Assembly: GCF_950295315.1 (NCBI RefSeq)
Contig: NC_080179.1
Location: forward strand, 66,288,626 to 66,352,625
Length of the DNA: 64,000 bases
Origin: Erinaceus europaeus
Lineage: Eukaryota; Chordata; Mammalia; Eulipotyphla; Erinaceidae
Reading direction: 5' to 3'
Below are positions 35,368 through 46,673 of this stretch, one piece after another (within the stretch, counting starts at the first letter, position 1; each line of letters opens with the position of its first letter). Made by a program: the position numbers and the translations under genes. The notes under the pieces were generated by a model. The model was not told where the DNA came from and did not search any database. It saw nothing but the letters and a program-made list of their open reading frames with translations.

Positions 35368-36732
35368 AAATGCTTTTTATTAGTAGTGATTTAGTAATGG
35401 TTCTTAGAATGCTAAAATTTCAGGGATATATTATTACATACATGTGCATATATACATGCATGTGCAGTTGATCATTAAAGTCCTGTGCCCCCAACCCTTC
35501 CTTCTGATAATAATCATAGTTTTCACAAAGTCCAAGAAACATCATTTTCTTAATCATTTTGTAAGCTCATTGCTTCAGCTGCCTATATCCTATGCATTAA
35601 TGAAGCCAACTGGCAGTTTATTTTCACATCTTTCCTTTAAAAACAAATGACCTCTAGCTCCATCCATTTTGTTCCAAACAACTCAGTATCATTTTTTTTT
35701 TTAAATCGCAATTGTACCCCATAGACTATGATCCTGTAACTTCTTTATCTAGTCATCTACTTATGGGCATTTAGGTTGTCTCCATATTTTGGTTATTATA
35801 AACAGTACAGCTGTGAACACAGATGTGCATATATCCTTTTGGCTTAGTATTTTCATGCTCATTTAACATATGCATTAGAATAGTATTGCTGGATAATAAG
35901 GTGTTTCCATTTTTTTTTGCACTTTCCAAACTGATGTACAAAGGAGTTATGCCAGTTTGTATCCCCTTCACTGTGTTTCTTTTTCTCTACATCTTAACCA
36001 ACACTAGTCATGTCCTGTTTTTTTTTAGTATTTATTTATTTAATTTATTCCCTTTTTGTTGCCCTTGTTGTTTTATTGTTGCAGTTGTTGATGGCGTCTT
36101 TGTTGGATAGGACTAAGAGAAATGGAGAAAGAAGGGGAAGACAGAGGGGGAGAGAAAGATAGACACCTGCAGACCTGCTTCATCGCTTGTGAAGCGACTC
36201 CCCTGCAGGTGGTGAGCCGGGGGCTCGAACCAGGATCCTTATGCCCGGTCCTTGCGCTTTGCGCCACGTGCATTTAACCCACTGCGCTACCGCTGGACTC
36301 CCTCCTGTTTTGTTAATGTAGGTCATTCCCACTAGCCTGAAGTAGAATCTCAATGTGGCTTTAATTTGTATTTCTCTAATGGAAGTGATATGGAGTCTCC
36401 TTTTCATATGTCTATGGGTCATTTGTATGTCCTTAGAGAACTGTTTATTCAGATGTTTTTTTTTTTCAAATTTTTTTATTGTGTTGCTTGCTTTTCTGTT
36501 ATTGAGTTGTATGAGTTCCATATATATATATTTGGTATCAACCCTTTGCCAGGTATATGATGTGCATATACCTTCTTTCAGTTGCTACGTTCTTTTGATT
36601 CTTGTGGTAATTACTTTTGCTAAGAAGAAGCCTTTTAGTTTGATGTATTCACATTCATTTATTCTTACTTTAGTTTTGTGTGCCCATGGAATTGAGTCTC
36701 CAGATATGTTTAAAAAAATTCCACATGTGTAA
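35368..36732 (-). mobile_element. L1 LINE fragment, ORF2 C-terminal part and 3' UTR
   Basis: Minus strand. The right part reads like the middle of the ORF2 C-terminal region, with cagtagctattacaa-like and ctctagctccatcc (about 35,652) blocks near the end of ORF2. The 3' UTR ends at about 35,368 with a tail that in sense reads aatcactactaataaaaa. Interrupted by a SINE at 36,024. The end resembles the end of the long non-coding modules. Confidence 0.85.
36024..36300 (-). mobile_element. tRNA-derived SINE, type A, inside L1
   Basis: Minus-strand type A SINE, well preserved (gcagacctgcttcatcgc block, GA body). The flanks share tcctgtttt on both sides (about 36,013 and 36,302), consistent with a target-site duplication. 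Confidence 0.93.
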
Positions 36733-37362
36733 TGATACTATAGTATCATGAATGTACAAAAGAAATGACATAGCTCTTGACTTTAAGGACTTTCAAATTC
36801 AATGTCTAGGAAATCAACATAAAATACTTCAATTACAACATTAGCAATGGCCAGACTAGTCTTTTCAGCTGGAATGTCATTTTTACTTCCTTCTTCATCA
36901 TGTGGTAAAGCAAGTCCAATTTCTCTACATTCATTCCAGAAGATCATGCATACAGAAAATAAAATCAATGTCAGTTTTCTGTCACTTCAGAATCCCTACT
37001 TGTTCCTTAAAATGTACAGATGAGTAGTTTTTCTGGCAGCCTTCAAATGCAGATAACAATTTACTACATTTATTGAAGATCTAATCTATTCTCAGTATTG
37101 TGCTATGTACTTAATGCACATTGCACTGTGAGTGTTTCCTGGACTCAGGATTGAGTTCTATGAAAAACAACTGGTTGGTCAAGAGAAAGTGAATACTGGC
37201 CACTAAGAAAAAACACTTTGATGTGTAAAATGCTAATTGATGATCAGATGTGCTGTAAATAGTAGCACACACTGGCTATTTGCCTTCCCTAAGCTTGGTG
37301 AAAGAATGTACTCCCCATCTCTGTGAGTTTAAAAAAAAAAAGCATTTTTTTAAGAGAAACTA
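36733..37362. other. No feature recognised
   Basis: Unassigned AT-rich sequence with a short A run and T run near 37,330-37,378. Confidence 0.55.
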
Positions 37363-37530
37363 TTTCCTTTTTTTTTTTAAAGATTTTATTTAACTATCTA
37401 TGAGAAAGATAGGAGGAGAGAAAGAAAGAACCATACACTACTCTGGTACATGTGCTGCTGGGGACTGAATTTGGGACCTCATGCGAAAGAGTCCAGTGCT
37501 TTATCCATTGTGCCACCTCCTGGATCACTA
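37363..37530 (-). mobile_element. tRNA-derived SINE, type D
   Basis: In sense: gatccaggaggtggcacaat head, gataaagcactggactc, gaggtcccaaattcagtccc B-box-like block, agcagcacatgtaccag, CT body, and aataaaatcttt tail. A second good copy is at 62,672-62,830. Confidence 0.85.
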
Positions 37531-37580
37531 ATAGAAACTATTTCTACAGAAATGTTTTAAAATGATAATTGGGTGATCAA

Positions 37581-37582
<2 letters not shown>

Positions 37583-37626
<44 letters not shown>
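37583..37626 (+). repeat. (GT)n microsatellite
   Basis: About 22 uninterrupted gt units. Confidence 0.97.
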
Positions 37627-37628
<2 letters not shown>

Positions 37629-39765
37629 AAAAACAAAGAAAATATTAAGAAAGACCCCTCAAATTATAATATTTTTAGTGAGGGAAGCACATCCGTTTGT
37701 GGTTTACTTTATTCATATACACCATCATTTTTTCACTATTCTTTGTATTTTCTTCATGTTTGGATCCTGCTAGTCAGCTCCTCTTCTTTATTTGACCAAG
37801 CAATTTCAAAGTGTGTTGATAATCACATGAAAACACTTTTCAAAAGCTAAAGTCCATTTTCCATTCATTTGTGTGTGTTTGTCTCCAATCCAAGGGCTGA
37901 GAGTAATAGAAATTGTGGTTTGACAAAATTGGACAGCTGCCTTTATTCCAAGGCTTTTGAGGCGACAGTCTGGCTATGGATTCAGGGCATTTTACACTTA
38001 GAAATACTTGGCCAGGAATAATAGAGAGATTGTATAATATCCGTGATTTGATACTCCTCACAAGCCTATAGAAGTAAAAACAAATCTATGCATATTAATT
38101 AAAGTGTGAGAGCACTTGTTTGTCAAAGGATTTGCATCCCAAATCCCCCTAACTTCTGAATTTATGACTATATTCTCATTGTTGCCTTGGATTATGGTAA
38201 ACCAGCAATCAAAAATGGTGACTAGGTCTAAGTCATATCTGGACCATAAATTCAGAGTTGTGAATGAGTGCTTGAAAAGGACATAAATATATATAATGAT
38301 ATAGAGTTTGGATTTCTATAGAATATTCTACGTAAATCATAATCACCTGTTGCTGGGTAGCACTCCCTTTCAAACATCAGAGAGACTGCTTTCTATTTTG
38401 TTAAGATCGTTTATTAACTGTACTGTGTTCTTTGCATTTCAATTTCAATCTCCTCCTTATCTCTACTTGTGTTTGAGTTTACAAGGTTAGCTGTGTAGAC
38501 TATGACATGTAACTTATGAAATACGTGGGTTTTTTTTTTTTTTTTTTGGTAGTGATAAATACCTTAAAATTAAACAGCATTGTATTTGAAGTACACATGT
38601 CAAAAGCCATCACAGCACTGACTTGAAAAAAGAACTCTTGGTCTTAAAAAACAATACAAAACAAAATATGGAGAATTCAGGATTTTGGTTTGGCAAATAA
38701 TGTTAGTTAATTCCATTGTCAGCTGCTATGAAAGGATGCATTGTATCTCACTGCATTTTCATGTTGAAATCATAATATCCTGGGCATATTTGAACCACTT
38801 ATAATTTAAAACTGTGGGCCAATTCCCTCAAGACATATCATTTAGTGGTTGGTATTTGATCTATTAAGTTCTGTAGATTTCTGCATTGACCTGGGTTGAC
38901 GAACTTGATTTCTTAGACATCAAGATGCAGTTTGCATTGTTTCCATTAGATGGCGCAGATTTTTAAGGTTCCAAACAAAAAGATGCATTGAAGATTTGAG
39001 TAAATGATCAAGTGATTCTTAAACACCAGCAATGCCAGTTTTATTACACCTTTGTAGCAAGAATTTAAAATGTTTCCAGGTAAGGGTTATTTTGTAATAC
39101 CCTTGGCACACTAATAAGATGTGAGATCATTTGCTTTATGTTTGAACTTTGTTATTATTACTTGGTTTGATACTATGATGCCATATAAATGTGATAAATA
39201 TGGTTATAACAACGATTGCAAAAGATACGAGGTAAGTACAGTCTTACACAAAAATGAAGGGTCAGAACTACATTCTTAAGCAAAATTTCTTTTAAAAAAC
39301 ATCTTAAGGAAAATTTCTGAAATCCTTGTAAATGTGAGTGTGTAATTACCAGGGAATTCATCTGTGATCATTTTTTTTCCCAGCTATCCTATTAATTTTT
39401 CCACTTACACTACCACATATTGATATTTTCCCTCCTAATTACTTTGTGTGAGAAATGGTTTTCAATACCTTGAACTGAGTCATGCCCACTTTATAGAATT
39501 ATTCCAAGTGCCAGTAATTTTGTCAATGTGCATGCTCACTTGTGTGTTTCAGGCCTTTGTTGGAGTTCACAAAGTGATATTCAACATTTCTTAAGATTCT
39601 AGGATAAAAATGTATCACATTAATTTCACTGGAAATAAAAGATAATCTAGTAAATTTAGCAGTTGATTTGGCTCCATATATGGGGAAGAAATTCTGAGTC
39701 TAGATCATTTTTATTGACCTGACATAGTCTTCATACTTCATACTACATGTACTGTAAGATTTCGC
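37627..39765. other. Low-repeat sequence with one regulatory-like motif
   Basis: About 2.1 kb without recognisable retroposons, apart from a T run at 38,530-38,547. It contains the CTCF-like motif listed separately. No coding signal found. Confidence 0.55.
38943..38957 (+). promoter_or_regulatory. CTCF-like motif
   Basis: ccattagatggcgca fits the CTCF core (CCAsYAGrkGGCrs) with one departure, T at position 4. It sits in AT-rich low-repeat sequence where a GGCGC is rare. A single motif is weak evidence of binding. Confidence 0.45.
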
Positions 39766-39843
39766 AAAGTCCTGGGGGCTCAAACCTGGGCCCTTGCACA
39801 TTGTAACATGTGTGCTCAACCAGGTGTGCCACCATCCAGCCCC
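39766..39843 (-). mobile_element. Type B SINE fragment (head only)
   Basis: Minus strand: ggggctggatggtggcacac head, accaggtttgagcccc-like B-box area (seen on the plus strand as ctcaaacctgggcccttg). The body is missing. Confidence 0.8.
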
Positions 39844-39852
39844 AAAATTTGC

Positions 39853-39985
39853 AATTGAGACTTTTTTTTTAAACCAGAACAGTGCTCAGCTCTGGTTTAC
39901 GATGGTGTGGGGAATTGAACCTGGGATTTAGGAGCCTCAGGCGTGAGAGTCTGCTTGCATAGCCATTATGCTTTCTGCCCCCACA
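39853..39985 (-). mobile_element. tRNA-derived SINE, type C
   Basis: In sense: ggggcagaaagcataatgg head, ctcacgcctgaggctcc, ggttcaattccccacac B box, agagctgagcactgttctgg and an A run. The clearest type C copy in the window. Confidence 0.85.
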
Positions 39986-40012
39986 TGTTGGGATATTTCT
40001 ACTCCTCCGCCT

Positions 40013-40135
40013 GGGCCAACTCTTCCTCCTCCTCCTTTTCGTCTTTCTCTTCCCTCCCTCCCTTCCTTCTTTCCTTCCTTCCTTTTACTTTTTCTTCTCC
40101 TTTTCCTTCTCCTTCTTCTCCTCCTCCTTCTCCCT
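40013..40135 (+). repeat. Polypyrimidine tract
   Basis: ct/cct/ttcc-rich tract just after the type C SINE. It may be a grown SINE tail read from the opposite strand, though its position at the SINE head makes this doubtful. Confidence 0.9.
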
Positions 40136-40139
40136 TCTG

Positions 40140-40575
40140 TTGTTCATATTGAATTGTCATATGATCATCTGCTTCCCTCCACTTCAGCGAATATCAATCA
40201 ATAAAAGCAGAAGGATGGAAATGAAAAATAAATAAATAAATATTTAGCAAAGTCCCACAAGACTTTATACTCTACTCACAACAAAATCCTCATGTTTTAC
40301 ACAATCAGGAAGAGAAATTTATGCTGGATCAGAAAAGAATATAAAATTTACACTTTTGAACTAAAATCTGTTGAGATGGTTGTGAAAGTGCATACACAAT
40401 GTTCCCAAGTTTTCTTCATTGTCTAATGACTTAGAATTATTTCAGTATCCATGTAGTTTATTCCCATCATCCTCTTCTATACAGTAGATTAAACAGCAGT
40501 ATTTCAAGGCCAAATCCGTCTTAGAAAGTCATACTTTAAGCTTAACGTAAAGCCGGTACTAAGTAGCTGAACAGT
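40140..40575. other. No feature recognised
   Basis: AT-rich, unassigned. Confidence 0.55.
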
Positions 40576-40772
40576 TTTGGCCAAGCAGTAGCACACCTGC
40601 TTAAGTGCTCACATGACAGTCAGCAAGGACCCAGATTCAAGCTGCTTGTCTCTACCTGCAGGTGGAAAGCTTCACAACTGGTGAAGCAGGCCTGCAGGTG
40701 TCTCAGTCTCTTTCTCTATCTCCCCATCTCAGTTTCCCTCTGTCTCTATCCAACAAAACAGCAAGAACTTTT
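40576..40772 (+). mobile_element. tRNA-derived SINE, type B
   Basis: tggccaagcagtagcacacc head, ccagattcaagc B-box area, gtggaaagcttcacaactgg block, CT body ending tctatccaacaaaacagc. Confidence 0.88.
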
Positions 40773-40883
40773 AAAAATTACACAATCAGGAAGATTGTGT
40801 AATTGTGATTAAAAATTATCTTAAAAAGAAAACTGAACAGTTTCAATTATGTCTGTATGGAATGAACATAGGAAACAAAGACT

Positions 40884-41238
40884 GGGAGGTTGGATGGTAG
40901 CACAGTGGTTTAGCGCACATGGTACAAAGCCTAAGGACCGGCATAAGGATCCCGGTTCAAGCCCTCAGCTCCCCACCTGCAAGGTGGGTTGCTTCATTAG
41001 CAGTGAAGCAGGTCTGCAGGTATCTATCTTTCTCTCCCCCTCTCTCTTCCCCTCCTCTCTCCATTTCTCTCTGTCCGATAGGACATCAATAACAACAACA
41101 ATAATAACCACAACAATGATAAAACAATAAGGGCAACAAAAAATGGACAAAATAGCCTCCAGGAGCAGTGGATTAGTGAATTCATAGTGCAGGCACCAAG
41201 TCCCAGCAATAACCCTGGAGGCAAAAAAAAAAAAAAAA
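40884..41238 (+). mobile_element. tRNA-derived SINE, type A, long-tail form
   Basis: gactgggaggttggatggta head, ggatcccggttcaagccc B box, CT body, CAA/AAT stretch, tail block cctccaggagcagtgg with a small internal duplication (gtggattagtgaattc), then poly(A) leading into a (gaaa)n tract. Confidence 0.93.
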
Positions 41239-41254
41239 GACAATGACAACAGCA

Positions 41255-41257
<3 letters not shown>

Positions 41258-41318
<61 letters not shown>

Positions 41319-41320
41319 AA
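41258..41320 (+). repeat. (GAAA)n microsatellite
   Basis: About 15 gaaa units shortly after the SINE tail, from which it probably grew. Confidence 0.96.
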
Positions 41321-41329
41321 AAGAGAGAT

Positions 41330-41752
41330 CGAAAGGAGAAAGACTTAAAGGAATAATAGCAGAGGGGCTATATTTAATTTTGCTTGTTCTTCTTATAAGG
41401 TAGCTTATAAGTGAAGAAGAGTGTACAGTTATTATCTATCTTATATATAGACATGTTTAAGTAGAAATTGAATATTTCTATGGCGAATTAAGGATTCCAG
41501 GTAAGATGTGCATAATTGGAAAAGCAGTACAGCGAACAATGAGTCATTGTTTCAGAGGATGTCTTGGAAGGAGAATGATGAAAACTAAGAGGATTGCAAG
41601 CTTACCTGGGGTAGGTCACTTAAAATTGGAAAAACAAAAGAACAACGCTCCATGCTATCTTTATCAGCATGATGATGGTAATGGGAGATTTCACTTAGCA
41701 CAACTGCTAAAGCTGATTAGTTTCAAGGAACTGAAAACTCAACACTAATAAC
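41330..41752. other. No feature recognised
   Basis: Unassigned; the 80-codon frame at 41,506-41,748 has no supporting evidence. Confidence 0.5.
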
Positions 41753-41890
41753 ACTCGGGCTGGAAAGGTAACTCAGTGCATAGAGCATAGGACTTGCATA
41801 CTTAAAGCTTCGAGTCTAACCCCCAGCCCAAATGCCAGTGCTCTGGAATCATTCTCTCTCAATAAATAATTCTTAAAATAAAATTAGAAA
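41753..41890 (+). mobile_element. tRNA-derived SINE, type C
   Basis: ctcgggctggaaaggtaact head, cttgcatacttaaagcttcg, acccccagcc block, cagtgctctgg and aataaataattctt tail. Confidence 0.75.
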
Positions 41891-42235
41891 GAATATTACA
41901 ACATTTTTCCTTAGCCTTGGATAGGATATCAGAAAATCTAGGCTGTCCATAGCTACACTGAGATAACATTCATGTTATCTATTTTATTTCTGTTTATAAT
42001 CTCAAATACAATTTCAACAACAGGCACTCAATACAATTGCTTTTCTGTTAGAAAACAATCAACATTTTTGTCTTGTTTTGTTTTTGTCATCTTCATTCAC
42101 TCAGATCTCTAACACACACACACACACACACACATACACACACACACACACACACATTTACAAATCCTAAGGGAAGTCATTCATTGTATGCCATAGATAT
42201 TCTGAATTCACTTTTTTAATATTCTTTATTTTTTT
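41891..42235. other. Unassigned sequence with a CA repeat
   Basis: (ca)n with one interruption at 42,113-42,157. Otherwise nothing recognisable. Confidence 0.6.
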
Positions 42236-43130
42236 TGTCATCCCAGGGGCTTCATCACTCCATACCATCAAAATGACCATCATAACCAGAGCCATATATA
42301 TAAAAGATTTAGTGCAATCACTGTCAAAGCTCCACCAAATTTCTTTAAGGGAATAGAATTGATGCTACAGAAGTTTACTTGGTATCAGAAAATGCCAAGA
42401 AGCACTAAAGCAATCTGGGGGGGTAGGGTTGGGCAAAAAAAAAAAAAAAAGTTGGAGGTACCACACGTCTGATCTCAAATTGTGGTACAATGTTAGTGTA
42501 ATAAAAACTGCCTGGTACTAGGAAATTTAGACCAAATGTAACCAAAATGGAGACAGGGATCAGTGCAATGGATTTGAAAGGTCAGAAATAAGACCCCCCT
42601 CCCCATGAATGAACAACTAATTTTGAGAAGAAGACCCAAGATATTAAATGAAGAAAGGAAACTTTAGTCAATAAATAGCACTGGGAAAATTGGGTTGAAA
42701 ATGCACAGCCGACTGACTCTGAACTACCATATATCACCATGCACAAAAGTCAGCTCCAAATGGCTCAAACATCTGGACATTAGACTAGAAACTATCAGAT
42801 ACATACAAGAAAACAGTGAAAGTACACTTCAGAATCTCTGTTTCAGAAATATCTTCAAAGGCTCAAGACCAACAGCATGGAAAATAAAAACAAATATAAA
42901 CCAATGGGACTTCATCAAACTGTAAAGCTTCTTCACAGCCAAGGGAGCTATCATCAAAACAGAAAGACAACTTGTATAACAGAAGATCTATACATTTCAC
43001 GAAGGGCTAGTATAACCAAAATATAAAAAATAACTAAACTCAATAAAAAAAATAAAATGAACAAAAAAATCCATTACAAAATTAGGGTGAGCATATGAAG
43101 AGAATATTCACCAAAGAAGAGTTCCATTAT
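42236..43130 (+). mobile_element. L1 LINE fragment, ORF2 C-terminal region
   Basis: Follows ORF2 after the reverse transcriptase: ttcatcactccataccatc, caaagctccaccaaatttctt (about 42,328), the 'FNKWHWENWV'-like segment near 42,665, then ccaaatggctcaaacatctgg and 'NQWDFIKL' at about 42,900. Ends without a 3' UTR near 43,130. Stops, shifts and a poly(A) run at 42,437 break it. Confidence 0.86.
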
Positions 43131-44168
43131 TAAAACCATCAAAAGAAAGGCTGTTATTAAATCTTAGTGTGAAGAGGTTTGCAAATGCTTCTATAGTATT
43201 TTATTAATTATTGTTAAGATAAAAATAAGTGTCTTTCTGTATTAATGAAATCTTGAGTAAAGAGTAAATAGAATGGTATTTTAATAAATGTTGGTTAAAT
43301 ATATTTAATAATGTTCTAATTTTAAATAATTTTAAAACTTTAATTTTACTAAAAGGTCTACTAAGTTAGGTACACTTAAAAAAGTCTGATAAAAATTTCA
43401 GTGATTATAAAGCTGAACCAAATTAGTTAGAATTAGCTCATTACTATTATTTTATGGATTCCTATATTTAACCTTAGTTTATTTCTGATTCTTTTCCTAA
43501 GACTAAGAACATATTTATTGGTGTACCTTCATATAATTAATATTGTCTTAAAGAATCAAAAGGAAACGAGGAATACAGATTCAATCTTAGCTGGCTGACA
43601 TGATCATTGGTCTTGTCTATGTATTTAGCTATCATCTGTTTATGTCTCCAGTGAGATACATGGCAAAATCTATGCAGTTCCCATTTGAGTATCTCCATGA
43701 AATGATAAATTATTGAACACCTTCAATGCAGTCATTGTCGAGGATTACTGATATGTTTTGTTCTATTTTTAGAGAAGGACCTCAAAGAAGAGAAAAAAAT
43801 GTATCTACTACAAATCTGATTTATTTTCATTTTATTTATGTTTTTATATATAATAATGTCATGCCTTATTCTTTATAGCTCATAATCTGAAATAGACTAC
43901 CCTATTACTAAGGATTCCCAATGTGAGGTATATGCAGCTCATATGTGGAAATACACACACACTTATAAAGTCATATTGACAGTAAATGAACAAGAGTTTG
44001 TCATAAATGGATTTTCCCTTATGAGAAACCTTACCTTGACAAGTCCTGGCAGTTCTGCCTGAGAGACATCGATTTCTCAATTCATCTCGCTGGATTATTT
44101 CAAGGAAAATTGTGAGGAGGATGTGCAAAGGGAGAACAAGATTATCTTTTTCTTTTCTTTTTTTTAAA
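43131..44168. other. No feature recognised
   Basis: About 1 kb of very AT-rich sequence without a recognisable repeat. Confidence 0.55.
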
Positions 44169-44169
44169 G

Positions 44170-44459
44170 ATTTTTTATCATTTTTAATATTTTATTTATT
44201 CCCTTTGTTGGCCTTATTGTTTTATTGTTGTAGTTATTATTGCTGTTGTTGTTGTTGTGGATATGACAGAGAGAAATGGAGGGAGGAGGGGAAGATAAGA
44301 GAGGGAGAGAGAAAGACAGACACCTGCAGACCTGCTTCACTGCCTGCAAAGCAACTCCCCTGCAGGTGGGGAGCCGGGGCTCGAACTGGGATCCTTACAC
44401 CAGAGTCCTTGCGCCTCGCACCACCTGCACTTAACCTGCTGTGCTACTGCCCGACTCCC
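44170..44459 (-). mobile_element. tRNA-derived SINE, type A
   Basis: Minus-strand copy: gggagtcgggcagtagcaca head, GA body, gcagacctgcttcactgcct block. The flanks share atctttttct (about 44,145 and 44,459), a plausible target-site duplication. Confidence 0.93.
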
Positions 44460-44502
44460 ATCTTTTTCTTTTTTTTTTTCAACTAGTACTGGTACACTTG
44501 AT

Positions 44503-44544
44503 AGGTGTGTGTGTGTGTGTGTTCAGAGTGTGTGTGTGTATGTT

Positions 44545-44625
<81 letters not shown>

Positions 44626-44634
44626 TGTGTGTGT
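44503..44634 (+). repeat. Compound (GT)n / (GA)n microsatellite
   Basis: gt units with two gttcagagt interruptions, then a (ga)n run, then gt again. Confidence 0.96.
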
Positions 44635-44799
44635 ATGGTTAGAACGTAGCTGGACTAAAGCAAAAGACCTGAATGGCCTAGAACATCAAAGTTCAGTGCC
44701 CAAATAAGAAGTCTGTCTAAAGGTTTATTCCCTATAGCAATTCACCTTCATCTCTTATACACTATGTCTGAGTAACCACACAAAAATTACTGCGTACAG

Positions 44800-45025
44800 A
44801 GTAAAGTAGTGGAATTAGGAATATGTTTACTTGTACAGTATATCTTGTGCATGAGGCCTTGAGTTCAAGCCCCAGAACTATAGGAAGTACTGTACCATGG
44901 TACAAGAATATTTCATGGATGGTGGAGCTGTCTTGAAGTGTCTTTCCTCTCTCTCAGTCTGTCTCTCTCTATGTGTCTCTCTCTGTCTCCTCATTTTCAC
45001 ATCTCTCTACCTTAAAAATAAAAGA
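44800..45025 (+). mobile_element. Diverged SINE
   Basis: gccttgagttcaagccccag is B-box-like. A (tc)-rich body and an ataaaagaac tail follow. The head is decayed, so the family (C or D) is unclear. Confidence 0.65.
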
Positions 45026-45027
45026 AC

Positions 45028-45385
45028 AAGCTTCTTTCCACACTAAGATCCCTATTTTCATCTTCTTTAGTCCTACTTTTTGGTTCCTGTTTATTAAACA
45101 ATTTGTTCTGCTTTATATGCCACCACCTTTCAGCCACTAAGTTGCAGATGCTACTATGATTCCATCCTGACTTCCCTGGGCAGAAGACCTCACCACTGTG
45201 CTCCAGGATGTCACCTATCCAGAGCCTTGCTCCAGGAGGGAAAGATAGCAACAGGTAGGAATATGGATCAACCTTGCCAATGCCCAAGTCCAGAGTAGAA
45301 GCAGTTATAGAAGCCAGGACTTCCACTTTCTGCACACCATGAAGAATTTTGGTCTATATCCCTGGAAGGGCAGAAATCTTGGTTC
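45028..45385 (+). mobile_element. Long non-coding retroposed module, copy 7, truncated at both ends
   Basis: Matches 19,250-19,580 in order: ctaagatccctattttca, aaacaatttgttctgcttta, cagccactaagttgcagatg, cttccctgggcagaagac, gaatatggatcaacc and ggtctatatccct. The terminal ggtggtggga block and tail are missing. Confidence 0.85.
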
Positions 45386-45882
45386 ATCCCTTGGCTCATA
45401 TTAAGTCCAATTCAAGAGTAACTCAAAATTCATTTGAGAGTCTACCTGAAGAAACACTTTTTGAGGAGGGGAAAAAAAAGCCTCTTTCACTATGTACTTA
45501 GCAACATATGCATATTTACAACATATATATTTAAGTGTGTTGTTTTTCTGAAATGTGTGTACAACCTAGAAAATGGCTAACACATTTACACATTTTAACA
45601 TGATCGCTTCTTTAAGTATGAGACCATAAAAAAAAAAAACCTCTTAAAACTTGAATGTATTTGTTTCATATTGTCATCTTATCACAACAATTTAAGGAAC
45701 TCAACACACCACCAATTTACTAACCCTTAATCTTTGTATGCCAAAGTTGTGGTACAGCATGGTGCAATTCTAAAAGCATCAGCCAGAGCTGTGACTTTCA
45801 TTTGGAATTTAGGATCATGGAAATTTATTAGTAGTTAGAAAAACTCAGTTCTTAAAGTATAGTTTATAAAAAAACAAATAAC
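45386..45882. other. No feature recognised
   Basis: AT-rich, unassigned. Confidence 0.55.
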
Positions 45883-46262
45883 TTCAGAGGCGCGGGTGCT
45901 GGCTTTCAAACAATCAAAGGTTTATTATATGGCAGTAGAGCAGTACAGAATGGTATATTTTAAATACAGTAAGACAAGCAATTATTGGCAGAGGTAAGCC
46001 TAGGCCAGGCCTGTGAACCCATAAGTTAGTTACCAGATTTCAGCTACACGTGTGCATATCCAGGGAGGAACGCCCATTGCAGGCACTGCAAGCGCACCGG
46101 AAAGCAGGGAGCCAGAAGATGACAGAACAGAGAGCGTCACTTCTGCCTGGTATGTCCTTAAACCCAGTCCTGACATCAGCCTGACATCAGCTGTATGCTC
46201 ATTACGTTTGCCAGCCCCAGCCAGATGCTAATCATGTCCCAAAGTCCATGCTGTATCACACA
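45883..46262 (-). mobile_element. Possible solo LTR of an endogenous retrovirus
   Basis: Read on the minus strand, about 380 bp with higher GC and several CpGs than the surroundings. A TATA-like ggtttaagg (about 46,157-46,165) is followed by ctctctgttctgtc, and an AATAAA signal (45,921-45,926) lies about 235 bp further on. Next come tttgattgtttg and a GC-rich end. That is the promoter, R, poly(A) signal, U5 order of retroviral LTRs. Possible ends are tgtgat...gccagca, but I found no clear target-site duplication and no viral genes next to it. It could be unrelated single-copy sequence. Confidence 0.45.
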
Positions 46263-46439
46263 CTTAAGTGTGTAGGACAGAGGTTCCTGTTTCATCAATA
46301 CTTGGTTGCCTTCATCCTCATGCTCATAGGAGAAGATTTGAATCTTCCTTATGCTTTCAATCATTGGGCTTTTTTCGTCTGCTCTTCAAAGTGTCATGTG
46401 ATTATGTTGTCTCACCTGAATAACTTCCTTCTTTTAAAG

Positions 46440-46673
46440 TCAGCTATTTGGTAGATTTGCAAACTTCTTTTGATATGCAACATAACTAAACATCAGAGGG
46501 GCAAAAACTAGGGAGCCTAAAGTTCTTACTCCCCAACTGGCTGTTTCATTCTCCATGTAGGTGAAAGTGGGAGTATCAGCCACAAAGAGGAACCCACATG
46601 TGGACTTTTCAATGTCATATCCCGGAGGATAACTTCTTCTATCTATTGGTACATATGCACATACATATGTGCA
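46440..46673 (-). other. 77-codon open frame, unrecognised
   Basis: Open between a stop at 46,674-46,676 and tga at 46,440-46,442, without an early ATG. The translation has a balanced composition, the segment 'ADTPTFTYMENETASW' and a hydrophobic stretch 'LGSLVFAPLMFSYVAY' near the C-terminus. It lies just upstream, in the same orientation, of the LTR-like segment. It could be a protein remnant or chance. I do not recognise a family. Confidence 0.2.

Noticed and set aside
42695..42925. Independent 76-codon gene
   Set aside because: It is the C-terminal segment of L1 ORF2 within a larger fragment.
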